The notes beneath the pieces are model-generated. The model was given only the letters and a program-made list of their open reading frames with translations. It ran no database searches and was not told where the DNA came from. From JAVBSX01 sp964576215 (lineage in GTDB: Bacteria > Planctomycetota > Planctomycetia > Pirellulales > Thermoguttaceae): a stretch of 12,611 nucleotides of DNA. The DNA is taken from NCBI GenBank assembly GCA_964576215.1, contig CAZNVM010000192.1, positions 1 through 12,611 of the forward strand, written 5' to 3'. The position numbers and the translations under genes were made by a program. Below are positions 1 to 6,080 of the stretch, one piece after another (position 1 is the stretch's first letter; each line of letters starts with the position of its first letter).

Positions 1-1
1 G

Positions 2-766
2 GAGCAGTTGCGAAAGGCTTCCCTGGAGGTCCACACCGTCGATCCGCTGCAAACCGCCAGGGTACAGGTCTCGCAAAAGCCGCGATTTCCCGGTCGGTAT
101 GCGGCGTTGCTTGGGATGATGCTTGCCGAAGCGTCCGGGCAAAAACCGGCGATGGACCTGTTGCACCCGAAAGCGAAGCCGCAACCACCGAATTACACCG
201 GGATCGCCTTGCTTTCCCTGTTTCTGTTCGGTTTGATTTTGGGTACCCTTTACTATTGGAACAGTACACAATTAAAAATTCTTGAAAGTCGGCGAGACGA
301 CGCCAAAAAGAGAAATGAAGAGCTCCTCGTCGGCTATAACCAATTGAGCGATCCTTACCTGATATTGCTCAATGCGAGCATATTTGACACCAAGGACGCG
401 ATTTGGCTTGACACGCTTCGGGATATTGCCCCGTATTTTCCGGAACAGCAGGACATGCTTGTGACACAAATGGAATTCATTTCCGGCCCGATCAACAATA
501 ACACGAATTATTCCGGCCTGATTCGAGTCAGCGCAATGGTTCGTGAACCGGCCGTACTCCAAACGCTCAAGCAAAATCTGGAAATGAAAAGAATGTACGC
601 GGTCTTCTGGGCGACGCCAATCCAAAACACTTCCGGAGGAGGTTATCCCTGGATTTACAAGTTCACCATCAGTTGCTACAAAGTTCCGAACCCGAACACT
701 TATCTCTATTTCCTGCCGGAAGAACTGCAAATGGAATCGGCAAAGTACCCGGAGACGTATCAGTGA
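2..766 (+). CDS. PilM/PilN-like fused pilus or type II secretion assembly protein, C-terminal part (5' end outside window)
   Basis: The frame is open to the left edge of the window, so this is the 3' part of a longer gene; the TTG at 8 is probably internal. About 40 residues in, the sequence (RYAALLGMMLAEA, then MDLLHP) resembles the junction seen where an actin-like PilM/GspL domain ends and a PilN-type region begins. A single membrane helix follows (about residues 67-85), then a charged, probably coiled segment (about 90-110). The rest is a roughly 140-residue soluble part ending in mixed alpha/beta sequence, as expected for a PilN-like periplasmic domain. By family, such a protein would link the cytoplasmic pilus or secretion ATPase platform to the inner-membrane PilN/PilO complex. 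The stop TGA (764-766) overlaps a possible GTG start (763) for the next gene. The family call rests on architecture and short motifs; a full PilM domain cannot be seen here. Confidence 0.6.
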   Translation, partial: EQLRKASLEVHTVDPLQTARVQVSQKPRFPGRYAALLGMMLAEASGQKPAMDLLHPKAKPQPPNYTGIALLSLFLFGLILGTLYYWNSTQLKILESRRDDAKKRNEELLVGYNQLSDPYLILLNASIFDTKDAIWLDTLRDIAPYFPEQQDMLVTQMEFISGPINNNTNYSGLIRVSAMVREPAVLQTLKQNLEMKRMYAVFWATPIQNTSGGGYPWIYKFTISCYKVPNPNTYLYFLPEELQMESAKYPETYQ

Positions 767-840
767 CGAGGGAAGAATCATCAGACCATCCTGGCAAGTC
801 TCCGGTAACCTCGCCATTTTATCAATCGTCATTAATAACA

Positions 841-1521
841 ATGGATACGTTTTATTGTCTTTCCACAGCATTTATTCTCGGAGGATTGATCGGTTTTGAG
901 CGTCAATACCGCCAGCGAAATGCCGGGTTAAAAACCAACATTCTCGTAGCGGTCGGCTCGGCAGTGTTCGTGAATATGGCAAGAACCCTTTTTGGTGACG
1001 AAGGGGCGATTCGCGTTGCGGCGTGCGTCGTATCAGGGATCGGGTTTCTCGGTGCCGGCGTGATCATGCGGGAAGCCGGCACCGTTTTCGGCCTCAACAC
1101 CGCCGCAATTCTCTGGTGTTCCGCCGCCGTCGGCTCTTGTGCAGGGGGCGGATTGCATAAGGAAGCCTTTGTTGCAACGCTTTTCATTCTCACGACCAAT
1201 ACGCTTTTACTCCCTTTGGTCAATGCGGTCAACAGACGTCCGATCGCGCTCTCCGACCATGAAGGAGTTTGTGCGATCTTTGTCATCGCCGAACGAAAAT
1301 ACGGCAAGGAAGTTCTTACGCTTCTACGCCGGGAATTCAAGACTCGAAATTATCACTTTCGACGTTTGGATGTCGTTCCATTTGGAAACGACGAGTTGAA
1401 AATTCTTGCGGTTCTCAATTCCTCGTCAACTGATGAAAAAGAACTTGATTCACTTGTTGATTCGCTTTCGTTCCACGAGAAGGTCAACCAATCGTTCTGG
1501 AGTCATGGAGTTACAGTCTAG
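841..1521 (+). CDS. MgtC/SapB (YhiD-like) family membrane protein
   Basis: This 226-residue protein has the MgtC/SapB signatures: GGLIGFERQ at residues 14-22, AGLKTNILVAVGSAVFV at 28-44, and the family core RVAACVVSGIGFLGAGVIM at 58-76, followed by GLNTAAILW at 84-92. There are four to five hydrophobic helices in the first 130 residues. A soluble C-terminal part of about 90 residues is compatible with the ACT-like regulatory domain found in many members. The family is linked to growth under low magnesium and modulation of membrane ATPase or transport activity; the exact role of this member is not known. I chose ATG 841 because it begins directly before the first conserved helix. GTG 763, which overlaps the preceding stop codon, would add 26 polar residues and remains possible through translational coupling. 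Neither start has a convincing ribosome binding site. Confidence 0.88.
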   Translation: MDTFYCLSTAFILGGLIGFERQYRQRNAGLKTNILVAVGSAVFVNMARTLFGDEGAIRVAACVVSGIGFLGAGVIMREAGTVFGLNTAAILWCSAAVGSCAGGGLHKEAFVATLFILTTNTLLLPLVNAVNRRPIALSDHEGVCAIFVIAERKYGKEVLTLLRREFKTRNYHFRRLDVVPFGNDELKILAVLNSSSTDEKELDSLVDSLSFHEKVNQSFWSHGVTV

Positions 1522-1589
1522 GAACAAGGGGACGCAATCGTAAGAAAGTTTCCGGCAACCTTAAATTTATCTTGTTTCGTTTAAAAGGT

Positions 1590-2228
1590 ATGGATACAAA
1601 ACAGACGCACAATTTTCAGGAAATGGAGTTCCCGCAGGAATTTCCGCAACCGGAGCAGCACCACACGGTCTTTGCCGCGATTGTCTTTGAAGGAGGATTA
1701 GCGGTTTTGGCGATTGTGATCGGCTATTTCTGCAACTTCTCCCCGGCGAGGACGCTTTCCTGGTCGTTTAAGGCGGTCCTTCTCGGTTTTACCGCAACGA
1801 TACCGATGCTGGTGATGTTTGTGTTCCTGGACCGGGCAAAATTTTTACCGCTTTTGAGGATTCAGCAGTTGGTTCGGGCATTCATTTTCACTTTTTTCGG
1901 AAAATGCTCGACAGCCCAGATTTTTCTGATCTGCGTTCTTGCCGGGATCGGGGAGGAACTCTTTTTTCGCGGCCTGATGCAAGACGGCATCGCTTACGGA
2001 ATCGGCGGCATCATCGGTTTGATTTGCGGAATCGTGATTTCCTCCTTCTTTTTCGGGGTAGCGCATTTAATAACGCCGACTTATGGAATAATTGCTTTTT
2101 TCATTAGCCTTTATTTTGCGGCCCTGTTTCTCTGGTCCGGCAATATCCTCGTTCCGATGATCGTACACGCTCTTTATGATTACTGTGTGATACGATTCGT
2201 GTTACGTCAGTTTCTGCCGGAAAAATAA
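1590..2228 (+). CDS. CPBP family intramembrane metalloprotease (CAAX/Abi type)
   Basis: This 212-residue membrane protein carries all three signature motifs of the CPBP (Rce1-like, MEROPS M79) family. The glutamate motif EELFFRG has E122, E123 and R127. The second motif, FFFGVAH, ends in H159. The third, HALYD, has H193 and D197. These residues are expected to form the active site inside the membrane. About six hydrophobic helices fit the family fold, and the first 27 residues are polar and cytosolic-looking. Bacterial members act in processing of small peptides, immunity to self-made bacteriocins, or unknown proteolysis; no peptide precursor gene is visible beside it. The ATG at 1590 is preferred. 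TTG 1572 would add six residues, and ATG 1623 would give a shorter form. A 68-nt gap separates it from the MgtC-like gene, so a shared transcript is likely but not shown. Confidence 0.88.
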   Translation: MDTKQTHNFQEMEFPQEFPQPEQHHTVFAAIVFEGGLAVLAIVIGYFCNFSPARTLSWSFKAVLLGFTATIPMLVMFVFLDRAKFLPLLRIQQLVRAFIFTFFGKCSTAQIFLICVLAGIGEELFFRGLMQDGIAYGIGGIIGLICGIVISSFFFGVAHLITPTYGIIAFFISLYFAALFLWSGNILVPMIVHALYDYCVIRFVLRQFLPEK

Positions 2229-2233
2229 CAAGC

Positions 2234-2301
2234 CGCGAATGTAAGAGAACGCAAGAGTACACTCGGCATTGACCATAGTTTTTGCTCTCTTACGTTTGCG
2301 A
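2234..2301. repeat. imperfect inverted repeat between convergent genes, possible bidirectional terminator
   Basis: Bases about 2234-2254 and 2281-2301 are inverted copies. They share an exact 8-bp core (GTAAGAGA) and pair over roughly 18 to 20 bp with a few mismatches and one bulge, around a loop of about 26 nt. The structure lies between the stop of the CPBP protease (2228, +) and the stop of the epimerase (2321, -), which is where a terminator for both is expected. There is only a weak T run, so it may instead be a dispersed repeat. Confidence 0.5.
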
Positions 2302-2320
2302 CTCGTAGACGAATTTGCCC

Positions 2321-3193
2321 TTATTTCTCTTCCGGAATCCCGAGTTTTTTGAGCGTCCCTCGAACCCAGGCGAGTGATTTTTCGATCAACTTTCCGCCTT
2401 GGCCTTCACATTCCATGCTCAAAGGGCCGTCGAAGCCGCTTTCGTGCAGGATTTTGAACACGTTTTCGATGTTTTCCGCATTGACCCCATCGCCGATGGC
2501 ACTGTGGGACAAGGCGATTCCGGTGTCATTGCCCCGCATGGCGTCGGCGAGTTCCTTGGAAACGTCCTTGACATGAACGTGGGACACCTTTTTCGCAAAA
2601 CGCCGGGCAAATTCGGTCGGATCACCGCCGGAAATGAACGAATTGCCCGTGTCGAGATTCAAACCCAATCGCGGCGAATCGACAAACGCGAGCATTTCGC
2701 CGAGCCGGTCGATGTTCGTCGTGAAATAACCGTGAATCTCAATCGTGATGTCGATTTCATATTGTTCGGCAACCTCGACAATCTGTTCGTAGCTTCGTTT
2801 CATCAACTGCATCGCTTCCGGGTCTTCGAGTCCTTCCGGCTTGTGAAGTCCGTCGGTCGTGCAAACTCGCGGACATCCGACCAGCTTGGCGTACCGGATT
2901 GCGTTAAGGACGTAAGGGACGCCGAAAAGCGGACCGTCCTTACCGGAAAGCGGAAACGCGGCGTCGATCTGGGACAGCTTAACGCCGTATTTTTCCATCT
3001 TGCGTCGCAGTATTTCCGGGTCGTCGACGGGAAGCGAAAGGTGCGGCCAATAGCCAAGTCCGTGCATCCAGCTAATGCCGTCCATGAGTCCACATTCGGC
3101 GTAATGCACATCGTTCTCTTGCGCCCACTGAAGGCATTTTTCGAAGGTCCAAAAAACGGAACTGAAAGCGTCGGTGTGAAAACTGATTTTCAT
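2321..3193 (-). CDS. sugar phosphate isomerase/epimerase, xylose-isomerase-like TIM barrel
   Basis: This 290-residue protein matches the AP_endonuclease_2/xylose-isomerase-like TIM-barrel family in length and motifs. The usual divalent-metal ligands are visible at strand ends: E152 in ITIEIHG, D181 in LNLDTGN, H207 in HVHVKD, and E261/E263 in SMECEG. The N-terminus (MKISFHTDAF) reads as the first barrel strand, which supports ATG at 3193; the frame could extend to 3274 but adds 27 non-homologous residues. Members isomerise or epimerise ketoses, hydroxypyruvate or inositol-derived sugars, and planctomycetes carry many paralogues, so the substrate cannot be named. There is no signal peptide, so it should be cytoplasmic. 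It appears to be transcribed alone from a promoter candidate at 3246-3274. The large opposite-strand open frame over it (2399-3385) is a shadow. Confidence 0.88.
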   Translation of the reverse strand: MKISFHTDAFSSVFWTFEKCLQWAQENDVHYAECGLMDGISWMHGLGYWPHLSLPVDDPEILRRKMEKYGVKLSQIDAAFPLSGKDGPLFGVPYVLNAIRYAKLVGCPRVCTTDGLHKPEGLEDPEAMQLMKRSYEQIVEVAEQYEIDITIEIHGYFTTNIDRLGEMLAFVDSPRLGLNLDTGNSFISGGDPTEFARRFAKKVSHVHVKDVSKELADAMRGNDTGIALSHSAIGDGVNAENIENVFKILHESGFDGPLSMECEGQGGKLIEKSLAWVRGTLKKLGIPEEK

Positions 3194-3245
3194 GGTGCGT
3201 GGGAGAAAAGGGGTAAGGGAAAACGTACGAAACCACGATACGAGC

Positions 3246-3274
3246 ACTTTAAAGTATATCCGGTGAAACGTCAA
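3246..3274 (-). promoter_or_regulatory. candidate sigma70-type promoter of the epimerase gene
   Basis: On the minus strand TTGACG (3274-3269) is followed after 17 nt by TAAAGT (3251-3246). The -35 matches 5 of 6 consensus bases and the -10 matches 4 of 6. Predicted transcription would start near 3239, giving a leader of about 46 nt to the ATG at 3193. Confidence 0.45.
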
Positions 3275-3317
3275 GTAGGAAATGACTCGTATCCAAACGG
3301 CAAAACCGCAAAACAGT

Positions 3318-3331
3318 CCGGCGAACCGGGG
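3318..3331 (+). repeat. 14-bp direct repeat, left copy (possible target-site duplication)
   Basis: CCGGCGAACCGGGG occurs here and again at 3482-3495, in the same orientation, directly bordering the inverted-repeat element between them. Matching direct copies at both edges are what a duplicated insertion target would look like. Confidence 0.6.
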
Positions 3332-3481
3332 AGGATTGCAAAGTCACTGTTTTCCTGGGAACGCAGGCTTCCAGCCTGCCAGTGAGTTCGTAGGCATCCT
3401 ACCTGCACAGGGCGGAGACTCCATTCCGCAACCTTTCGCAGGCTGGAAGCCTGCGTTCCCAGGGACTTTGCAATCCTCCTG
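3332..3481. mobile_element. MITE-like element with long terminal inverted repeats, non-coding
   Basis: The left arm is 3332-3345 plus 3354-3379, and the right arm is 3438-3477. The two pair perfectly over 14 + 26 bp, with an 8-nt bulge (3346-3353) in the left arm only. Each arm also contains its own small palindrome (GCAGGCT-tcc-AGCCTGC at 3363-3379, and its complement at 3438-3454). The 58-nt centre (3380-3437) holds a short GTAGG/CCTAC hairpin at 3390-3402. No protein is encoded that I would trust. Exact 14-bp direct repeats flank the element. From memory, this GC-rich arm sequence resembles dispersed repeats in planctomycete genomes; I could not check that here. Confidence 0.6.
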
Positions 3482-3495
3482 CCGGCGAACCGGGG
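3482..3495 (+). repeat. 14-bp direct repeat, right copy (possible target-site duplication)
   Basis: This is an exact second copy of the sequence at 3318-3331. It abuts the right edge of the inverted-repeat element and sits just upstream of the promoter candidate of the acidic-protein gene. Confidence 0.6.
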
Positions 3496-3499
3496 TAAC

Positions 3500-3527
3500 T
3501 TGACGGAAAGGAACGGAATGGGATAAT
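3500..3527 (+). promoter_or_regulatory. strong candidate sigma70-type promoter for the acidic-protein gene
   Basis: TTGACG (3500-3505) and GATAAT (3522-3527) are separated by 16 nt, each matching 5 of 6 consensus bases. A start site near 3534 would give a short leader of about 18 nt to the ATG at 3552. The -35 box begins 4 nt beyond the right direct repeat of the inserted element, so the insertion sits immediately upstream of this promoter. Confidence 0.55.
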
Positions 3528-3551
3528 GAAGGACTGAAGCATGTTTTTTCA

Positions 3552-3974
3552 ATGTCCGCTCCTTTATCGTCCTATTGTTCCATGTACGTTACCACAGAAA
3601 TCACCACGAATGAAATCGGGAAAAAATCGGCCCATTATGACTTTGGAACCGTTGCGGCAACGCGGGAATTGAAGCGGTTGACCCAAAAGCCGTTATCCAC
3701 GTTTTTTGACGCGGATCGTTCCGACCTGATAGATGACGACGAAATCGATGATGATTTCGACGACGATTTTGACGACGACTTCGAGGAATTGCCGGACGAT
3801 GAGTTCGAAGATTTCGGTGAGGATGACGAAGAACTCGAAGACGTCGAACTGCCGGAAGAATTTCCTGATGAGATTGACGATCCCATTGAGGGTGACGGTT
3901 TTGACGATTTTGACGATTTCGAAGCCGATGAAAACACCTTTGACGACGACGAGGAAAATCCTGCACCGGAATAA
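3552..3974 (+). CDS. small highly acidic protein of unknown function
   Basis: I do not recognise a family. The 140-residue protein has two parts. Residues 1-52 are ordinary and mildly basic, with a K/R-containing stretch around 38-46. Residues 53-140 are extremely acidic: by my count 52 of 88 are Asp or Glu. A tandem of three DDDF units occurs near residues 66-77, encoded by near-repeated 12-nt units. There is no membrane helix and no signal peptide, so the protein should be cytosolic and its tail disordered. ATG 3552 sits 25 nt after a good promoter; ATG 3582 (residue 11) is an alternative. The next gene starts 23 nt downstream on the same strand, so the two are probably co-transcribed. Acidic tails of this sort can mimic nucleic acid or chelate cations, but nothing here decides between such roles. 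That the frame codes is supported by its consistent composition and by the promoter. Confidence 0.7.
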   Translation: MSAPLSSYCSMYVTTEITTNEIGKKSAHYDFGTVAATRELKRLTQKPLSTFFDADRSDLIDDDEIDDDFDDDFDDDFEELPDDEFEDFGEDDEELEDVELPEEFPDEIDDPIEGDGFDDFDDFEADENTFDDDEENPAPE

Positions 3975-3997
3975 CGGGGGCGGCGTTACATTCGATT

Positions 3998-4588
3998 ATG
4001 GAATTTTTAATCGCACTGGTTCCGTTGGCGATTTATTTCGCTCTGATTGGGATAATACCGTTTTATCGGCGTCCGATTGTGCGTTCCGGCGGATCGGACC
4101 TGTTTTGGCTTTGGCTTGGCGTAAGCGGCTTGGTCATGGTCGGGCCGGTCAAGTTGCTTTTTCCAATCAATGCACTGATACTTTGGGATAAATTCGCCTT
4201 TGCCCTGCTTGGTGCTCTTTATATTCTTGTCGGAGTTTTGGTCGCTGGAATCCGCCAGCCGCAGATTATCGTTTACAATATTCGCAAAGAGGATTTTCAG
4301 TCGTTCCTCGACGAACTTATGGAAAAAAACGAAGTGCAAGTTGTCGGCAATTGCGTACAGATTTCGAAAATCGACGTTCAATTCTCTTACGAAATGCAAC
4401 CGTTTTGGCAATGTCTCGTACTTCAGGCGACCAGTCGGAACCAGAGTCTCGGCGGTTGGCTTCAGATGGAGCGGGTACTCCACGAAAAATTCGCTGCCTG
4501 CAAAACCCCGCTCACCGTGAAAGCGTTGATTCTACCGTTGGTGTCCGTTTTGCTTGCCGCCTGGGGATGTTATCTTCTCAAATGGTAA
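3998..4588 (+). CDS. four-helix membrane protein of unknown function
   Basis: I do not recognise a family. The 196-residue protein has hydrophobic segments at about residues 2-22, 36-57 and 65-85, then a soluble stretch of about 90 residues (86-174), then a last helix at about 176-193 ending in a short basic tail (LLKW). With three helices before the soluble part and one after, the N- and C-termini would lie on the same side. The soluble domain contains predicted alternation of strand and helix (IIVYNIRKEDFQSFLDELM and later QCLVLQATS), suggesting a small alpha/beta domain. It lies 23 nt after the acidic-protein gene and likely shares its transcript. The ATG at 3998 begins directly before the first helix. 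No enzyme motif was seen. Confidence 0.75.
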   Translation: MEFLIALVPLAIYFALIGIIPFYRRPIVRSGGSDLFWLWLGVSGLVMVGPVKLLFPINALILWDKFAFALLGALYILVGVLVAGIRQPQIIVYNIRKEDFQSFLDELMEKNEVQVVGNCVQISKIDVQFSYEMQPFWQCLVLQATSRNQSLGGWLQMERVLHEKFAACKTPLTVKALILPLVSVLLAAWGCYLLKW

Positions 4589-4595
4589 ACAAATG

Positions 4596-4624
4596 GTGAC
4601 TCAAAACGGTAGAGGAAATATACT
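4596..4624 (+). promoter_or_regulatory. weak candidate promoter upstream of the gene-remnant region and ruvA
   Basis: GTGACT (4596-4601) and TATACT (4619-4624) are spaced by 17 nt, matching 4 of 6 and 5 of 6 consensus bases. It lies just after the stop of the membrane-protein gene. It could drive the small ORF at 4734 and, further on, ruvA. Confidence 0.35.
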
Positions 4625-4733
4625 GTAAAACGCCAATAAGATAACATTTTGGAACCCTTGCCGATGAGGGAGGAAACGGTAAACTGATACTGAAAAGGAA
4701 CCCTGCCAAACCCGTTTGATCGGAGCGAACATC

Positions 4734-4889
4734 ATGCAACTGACCGTTAACATCGGATACGACCAGGTTTTTGAACTGGTTCGACAACTTCCGCCGAGGG
4801 AGAGGAGACAGCTCTTTCTGGAAAGTGAATTTTTTACCGCCATTCCAAAGCGTTCCGACGATAAATCACCATTTAAGTGGTATTTATGA
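4734..4889 (+). CDS. 51-residue antitoxin-like small protein, probably truncated
   Basis: This short ORF starts MQLTVNIGYDQVFELVRQLP. It begins with a strand-like segment followed by an amphipathic helix and a charged PPRERRQL stretch, a pattern common in small antitoxins or DNA-binding partners of toxin pairs. Unusually for this window it has a clear ribosome binding site (GGAG at 4722-4725, 8 nt before the ATG), which supports real translation at least in the past. The last 18 or so residues lose this character, and the same DNA reads in another frame as a RhuM fragment, so the original C-terminus has probably been replaced. It could be the remains of an antitoxin joined by deletion to other debris, or a live micro-protein. 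I cannot assign a family with certainty. Confidence 0.45.
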   Translation: MQLTVNIGYDQVFELVRQLPPRERRQLFLESEFFTAIPKRSDDKSPFKWYL

Positions 4890-5019
4890 AGAAGGGGAAT
4901 TACATCCGGATCGAACTATTCGAAAATATCCTAATGGCCCCTATGTTCTTAAATTTCAGCACTTTTTCCAGTTTCATAACCAACTCCGTTTGCACTTTGA
5001 ATTGCTTACAAAATTATGA
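4843..5019 (+). pseudogene. RhuM-family (virulence RhuM/Fic-associated) gene fragment
   Basis: In the frame of 4843 the sequence SVPTINHHLSGIYEEGEL followed by HPDRTIRKY closely follows the conserved N-terminal part of RhuM-like proteins (a helix-turn-helix-like stretch, then an acidic EEGEL and a TIRK motif). Only about 30 residues (4843-4929) show this similarity. The expected upstream start of the family and the large downstream domain, with its conserved YNLD and GYRV motifs, are absent. The frame runs on with unrelated sequence to a TGA at 5017-5019, which overlaps the ruvA start. This is therefore a small relic. It overlaps the antitoxin-like ORF in a different frame, suggesting a fusion of two decayed accessory genes. 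Confidence 0.6.
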
Positions 5020-5636
5020 TTACAAAAATAACCGGCACATTGGTTTCCTTGTCTCAGGAGCGGGCGGTGATAGCGGCGGAACCGTTTGAGTATGAGGTTT
5101 TGATCCCGGAATTCACCCGGCGGCAATTGCAGCAGGACCTCGGAAAAACCGTGTCGCTTCACACGATTTATTCGCTGGACGGCAATCCGCAAGGGAAAAT
5201 CAGTCCCAAGCTGATCGGCTTTTTAACCGAGGCGGAACGGGAATTTTTCGACCTGTTTTGCAGCGTTGATGGTGTCGGAACGAAAAAGGCTCTCCGGGCA
5301 ATGGTGCGTCCGGTTCGAGAAGTTGCCACGGCGATTGAGGAAAAAGACGAAAAATTTCTCGCCTCTTTGCCGGGGATCGGTGCGGCCATGTCGGAACGGA
5401 TCGTTGCGAAACTCCGACGCAAAGTACCGAAATTCGCGCTCTTAATTTCCCGGGAAGCCGCCGCAGAATCGTCCATTGCGACCGACGTGATTTCTGAAAC
5501 GTATGAAGCTCTACTTGCTCTTGGACATACCGAATCCGACGCCAGACGACTCATCGACGCCGTCTGCGAAACCAAGAAAAAATTCAAAGACTCCGCCGAA
5601 CTGATTCAGGCAATCTATACCATGCAACGACAATAA
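5016..5636 (+). CDS. ruvA: Holliday junction branch migration complex DNA-binding subunit RuvA
   Basis: RuvA binds four-way junctions as a tetramer and loads the RuvB motor during recombinational repair. The 206-residue product has the three expected domains. The first is an N-terminal OB-fold starting MITKITGTL (1 to about 65). The second has two helix-hairpin-helix motifs, SVDGVGTKKALRAM (83-96) and LPGIGAAMSERIVAKL (118-133). The third is a C-terminal helical domain containing ISETYEALLALGHTESDAR (159-177), the part that contacts RuvB. Length is normal for the family. The usual acidic pin region is weakly conserved, as the OB part is divergent. Neither ruvB nor ruvC is in the window, so ruvA stands alone between gene remnants. 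ATG 5016 overlaps the stop of the RhuM-like frame and has no evident ribosome binding site. Confidence 0.93.
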   Translation: MITKITGTLVSLSQERAVIAAEPFEYEVLIPEFTRRQLQQDLGKTVSLHTIYSLDGNPQGKISPKLIGFLTEAEREFFDLFCSVDGVGTKKALRAMVRPVREVATAIEEKDEKFLASLPGIGAAMSERIVAKLRRKVPKFALLISREAAAESSIATDVISETYEALLALGHTESDARRLIDAVCETKKKFKDSAELIQAIYTMQRQ

Positions 5637-5751
5637 GGTGAATTTCTATTGAGAACCCTGGCCAAATTGAGCTACCACAATCAGAGCCGCGCACGGAGTA
5701 AGCGGTTTAACGTTTACACCGGTAGACACCGCTTTCCATGTCGTACGATTT

Positions 5752-5937
5752 TCAGTATCCTTTGGGATTCGGACCGTATTGATTTCTTCCCGGCTGGCTA
5801 TCCTGAAGCAGGAAAACCAAGAGAATAATCCCTCCCACAAAAGGAACGAGGCTGATAAAGTACATCCATCCGCTATATCCCGCATCGTGGAGACGTCGAA
5901 CTATAACCGCTAAAGAGGGTATGATAAGGCCGAAGCA
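5752..5937 (-). pseudogene. DUF805 family membrane protein, C-terminal fragment without a start
   Basis: Read on the minus strand, 61 uninterrupted codons ending in TGA (5754-5752) encode the C-terminal half of a DUF805 protein. They include IPSLAVIVRRLHDAGYSGW, then a hydrophobic helix (FISLVPFVGGIILLVFLL), then the family's closing DSQPGRNQYGPNPKGY. The reading frame is clean, but the N-terminal half, which should hold two membrane helices and an aromatic-rich motif, is missing. Upstream of about 5937 the frame stays open without a plausible start or family similarity, and it runs into the ftsH promoter region. The gene was most likely cut by a deletion or rearrangement with its junction near 5938. 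DUF805 has no settled function. Confidence 0.7.
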
Positions 5938-6006
5938 TAAAAGTGGCGGGGAATGGGCATAACCGCCCCGACAGGACGAAGGTGCCTTGCGGTTTGGAAG
6001 TTGGGA

Positions 6007-6035
6007 CTGGAAAAACCTCAGAAGTGACGTATAAT
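6007..6035 (+). promoter_or_regulatory. candidate promoter of ftsH
   Basis: A perfect TATAAT lies at 6030-6035, with a poor -35 (CTGGAA, 6007-6012) at 17-nt spacing. Transcription would start near 6042, giving a leader of about 39 nt to the ATG at 6081. This position argues that the start is 6081 and not upstream at 5943. Confidence 0.5.
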
Positions 6036-6080
6036 GTTTCGGGTAGTATTTCAGTATCGTCCCGATTTCATTACTTTTTC

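Noticed and set aside
2399..3385. 328-codon open frame on the plus strand
   Set aside because: It lies opposite the epimerase gene, whose metal-ligand motifs are clear, and its translation resembles no family. It is a shadow that also runs into the inverted-repeat element.
3635..3937. Serine-rich 100-codon ORF on the minus strand
   Set aside because: It is the reverse complement of the Asp/Glu codon repeats in the acidic-protein gene; its composition is an artefact of that.
4877..5089. 70-codon ORF whose internal ATG overlaps the stop of the antitoxin-like ORF (ATGA)
   Set aside because: The overlap looks like a toxin-antitoxin pair, but the translation matches no toxin and runs into ruvA in another frame. 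The RhuM similarity is in a different frame.
5700..5734. 7-bp inverted repeat (AAGCGGT/ACCGCTT) between ruvA and the DUF805 fragment as a terminator
   Set aside because: The loop is 21 nt and no T run follows on either strand, so the evidence for a terminator is too weak.
5943..6080. Upstream extension of ftsH by 46 residues
   Set aside because: It includes the TATAAT promoter box and has no FtsH-like sequence; the ATG at 6081 fits the family better.
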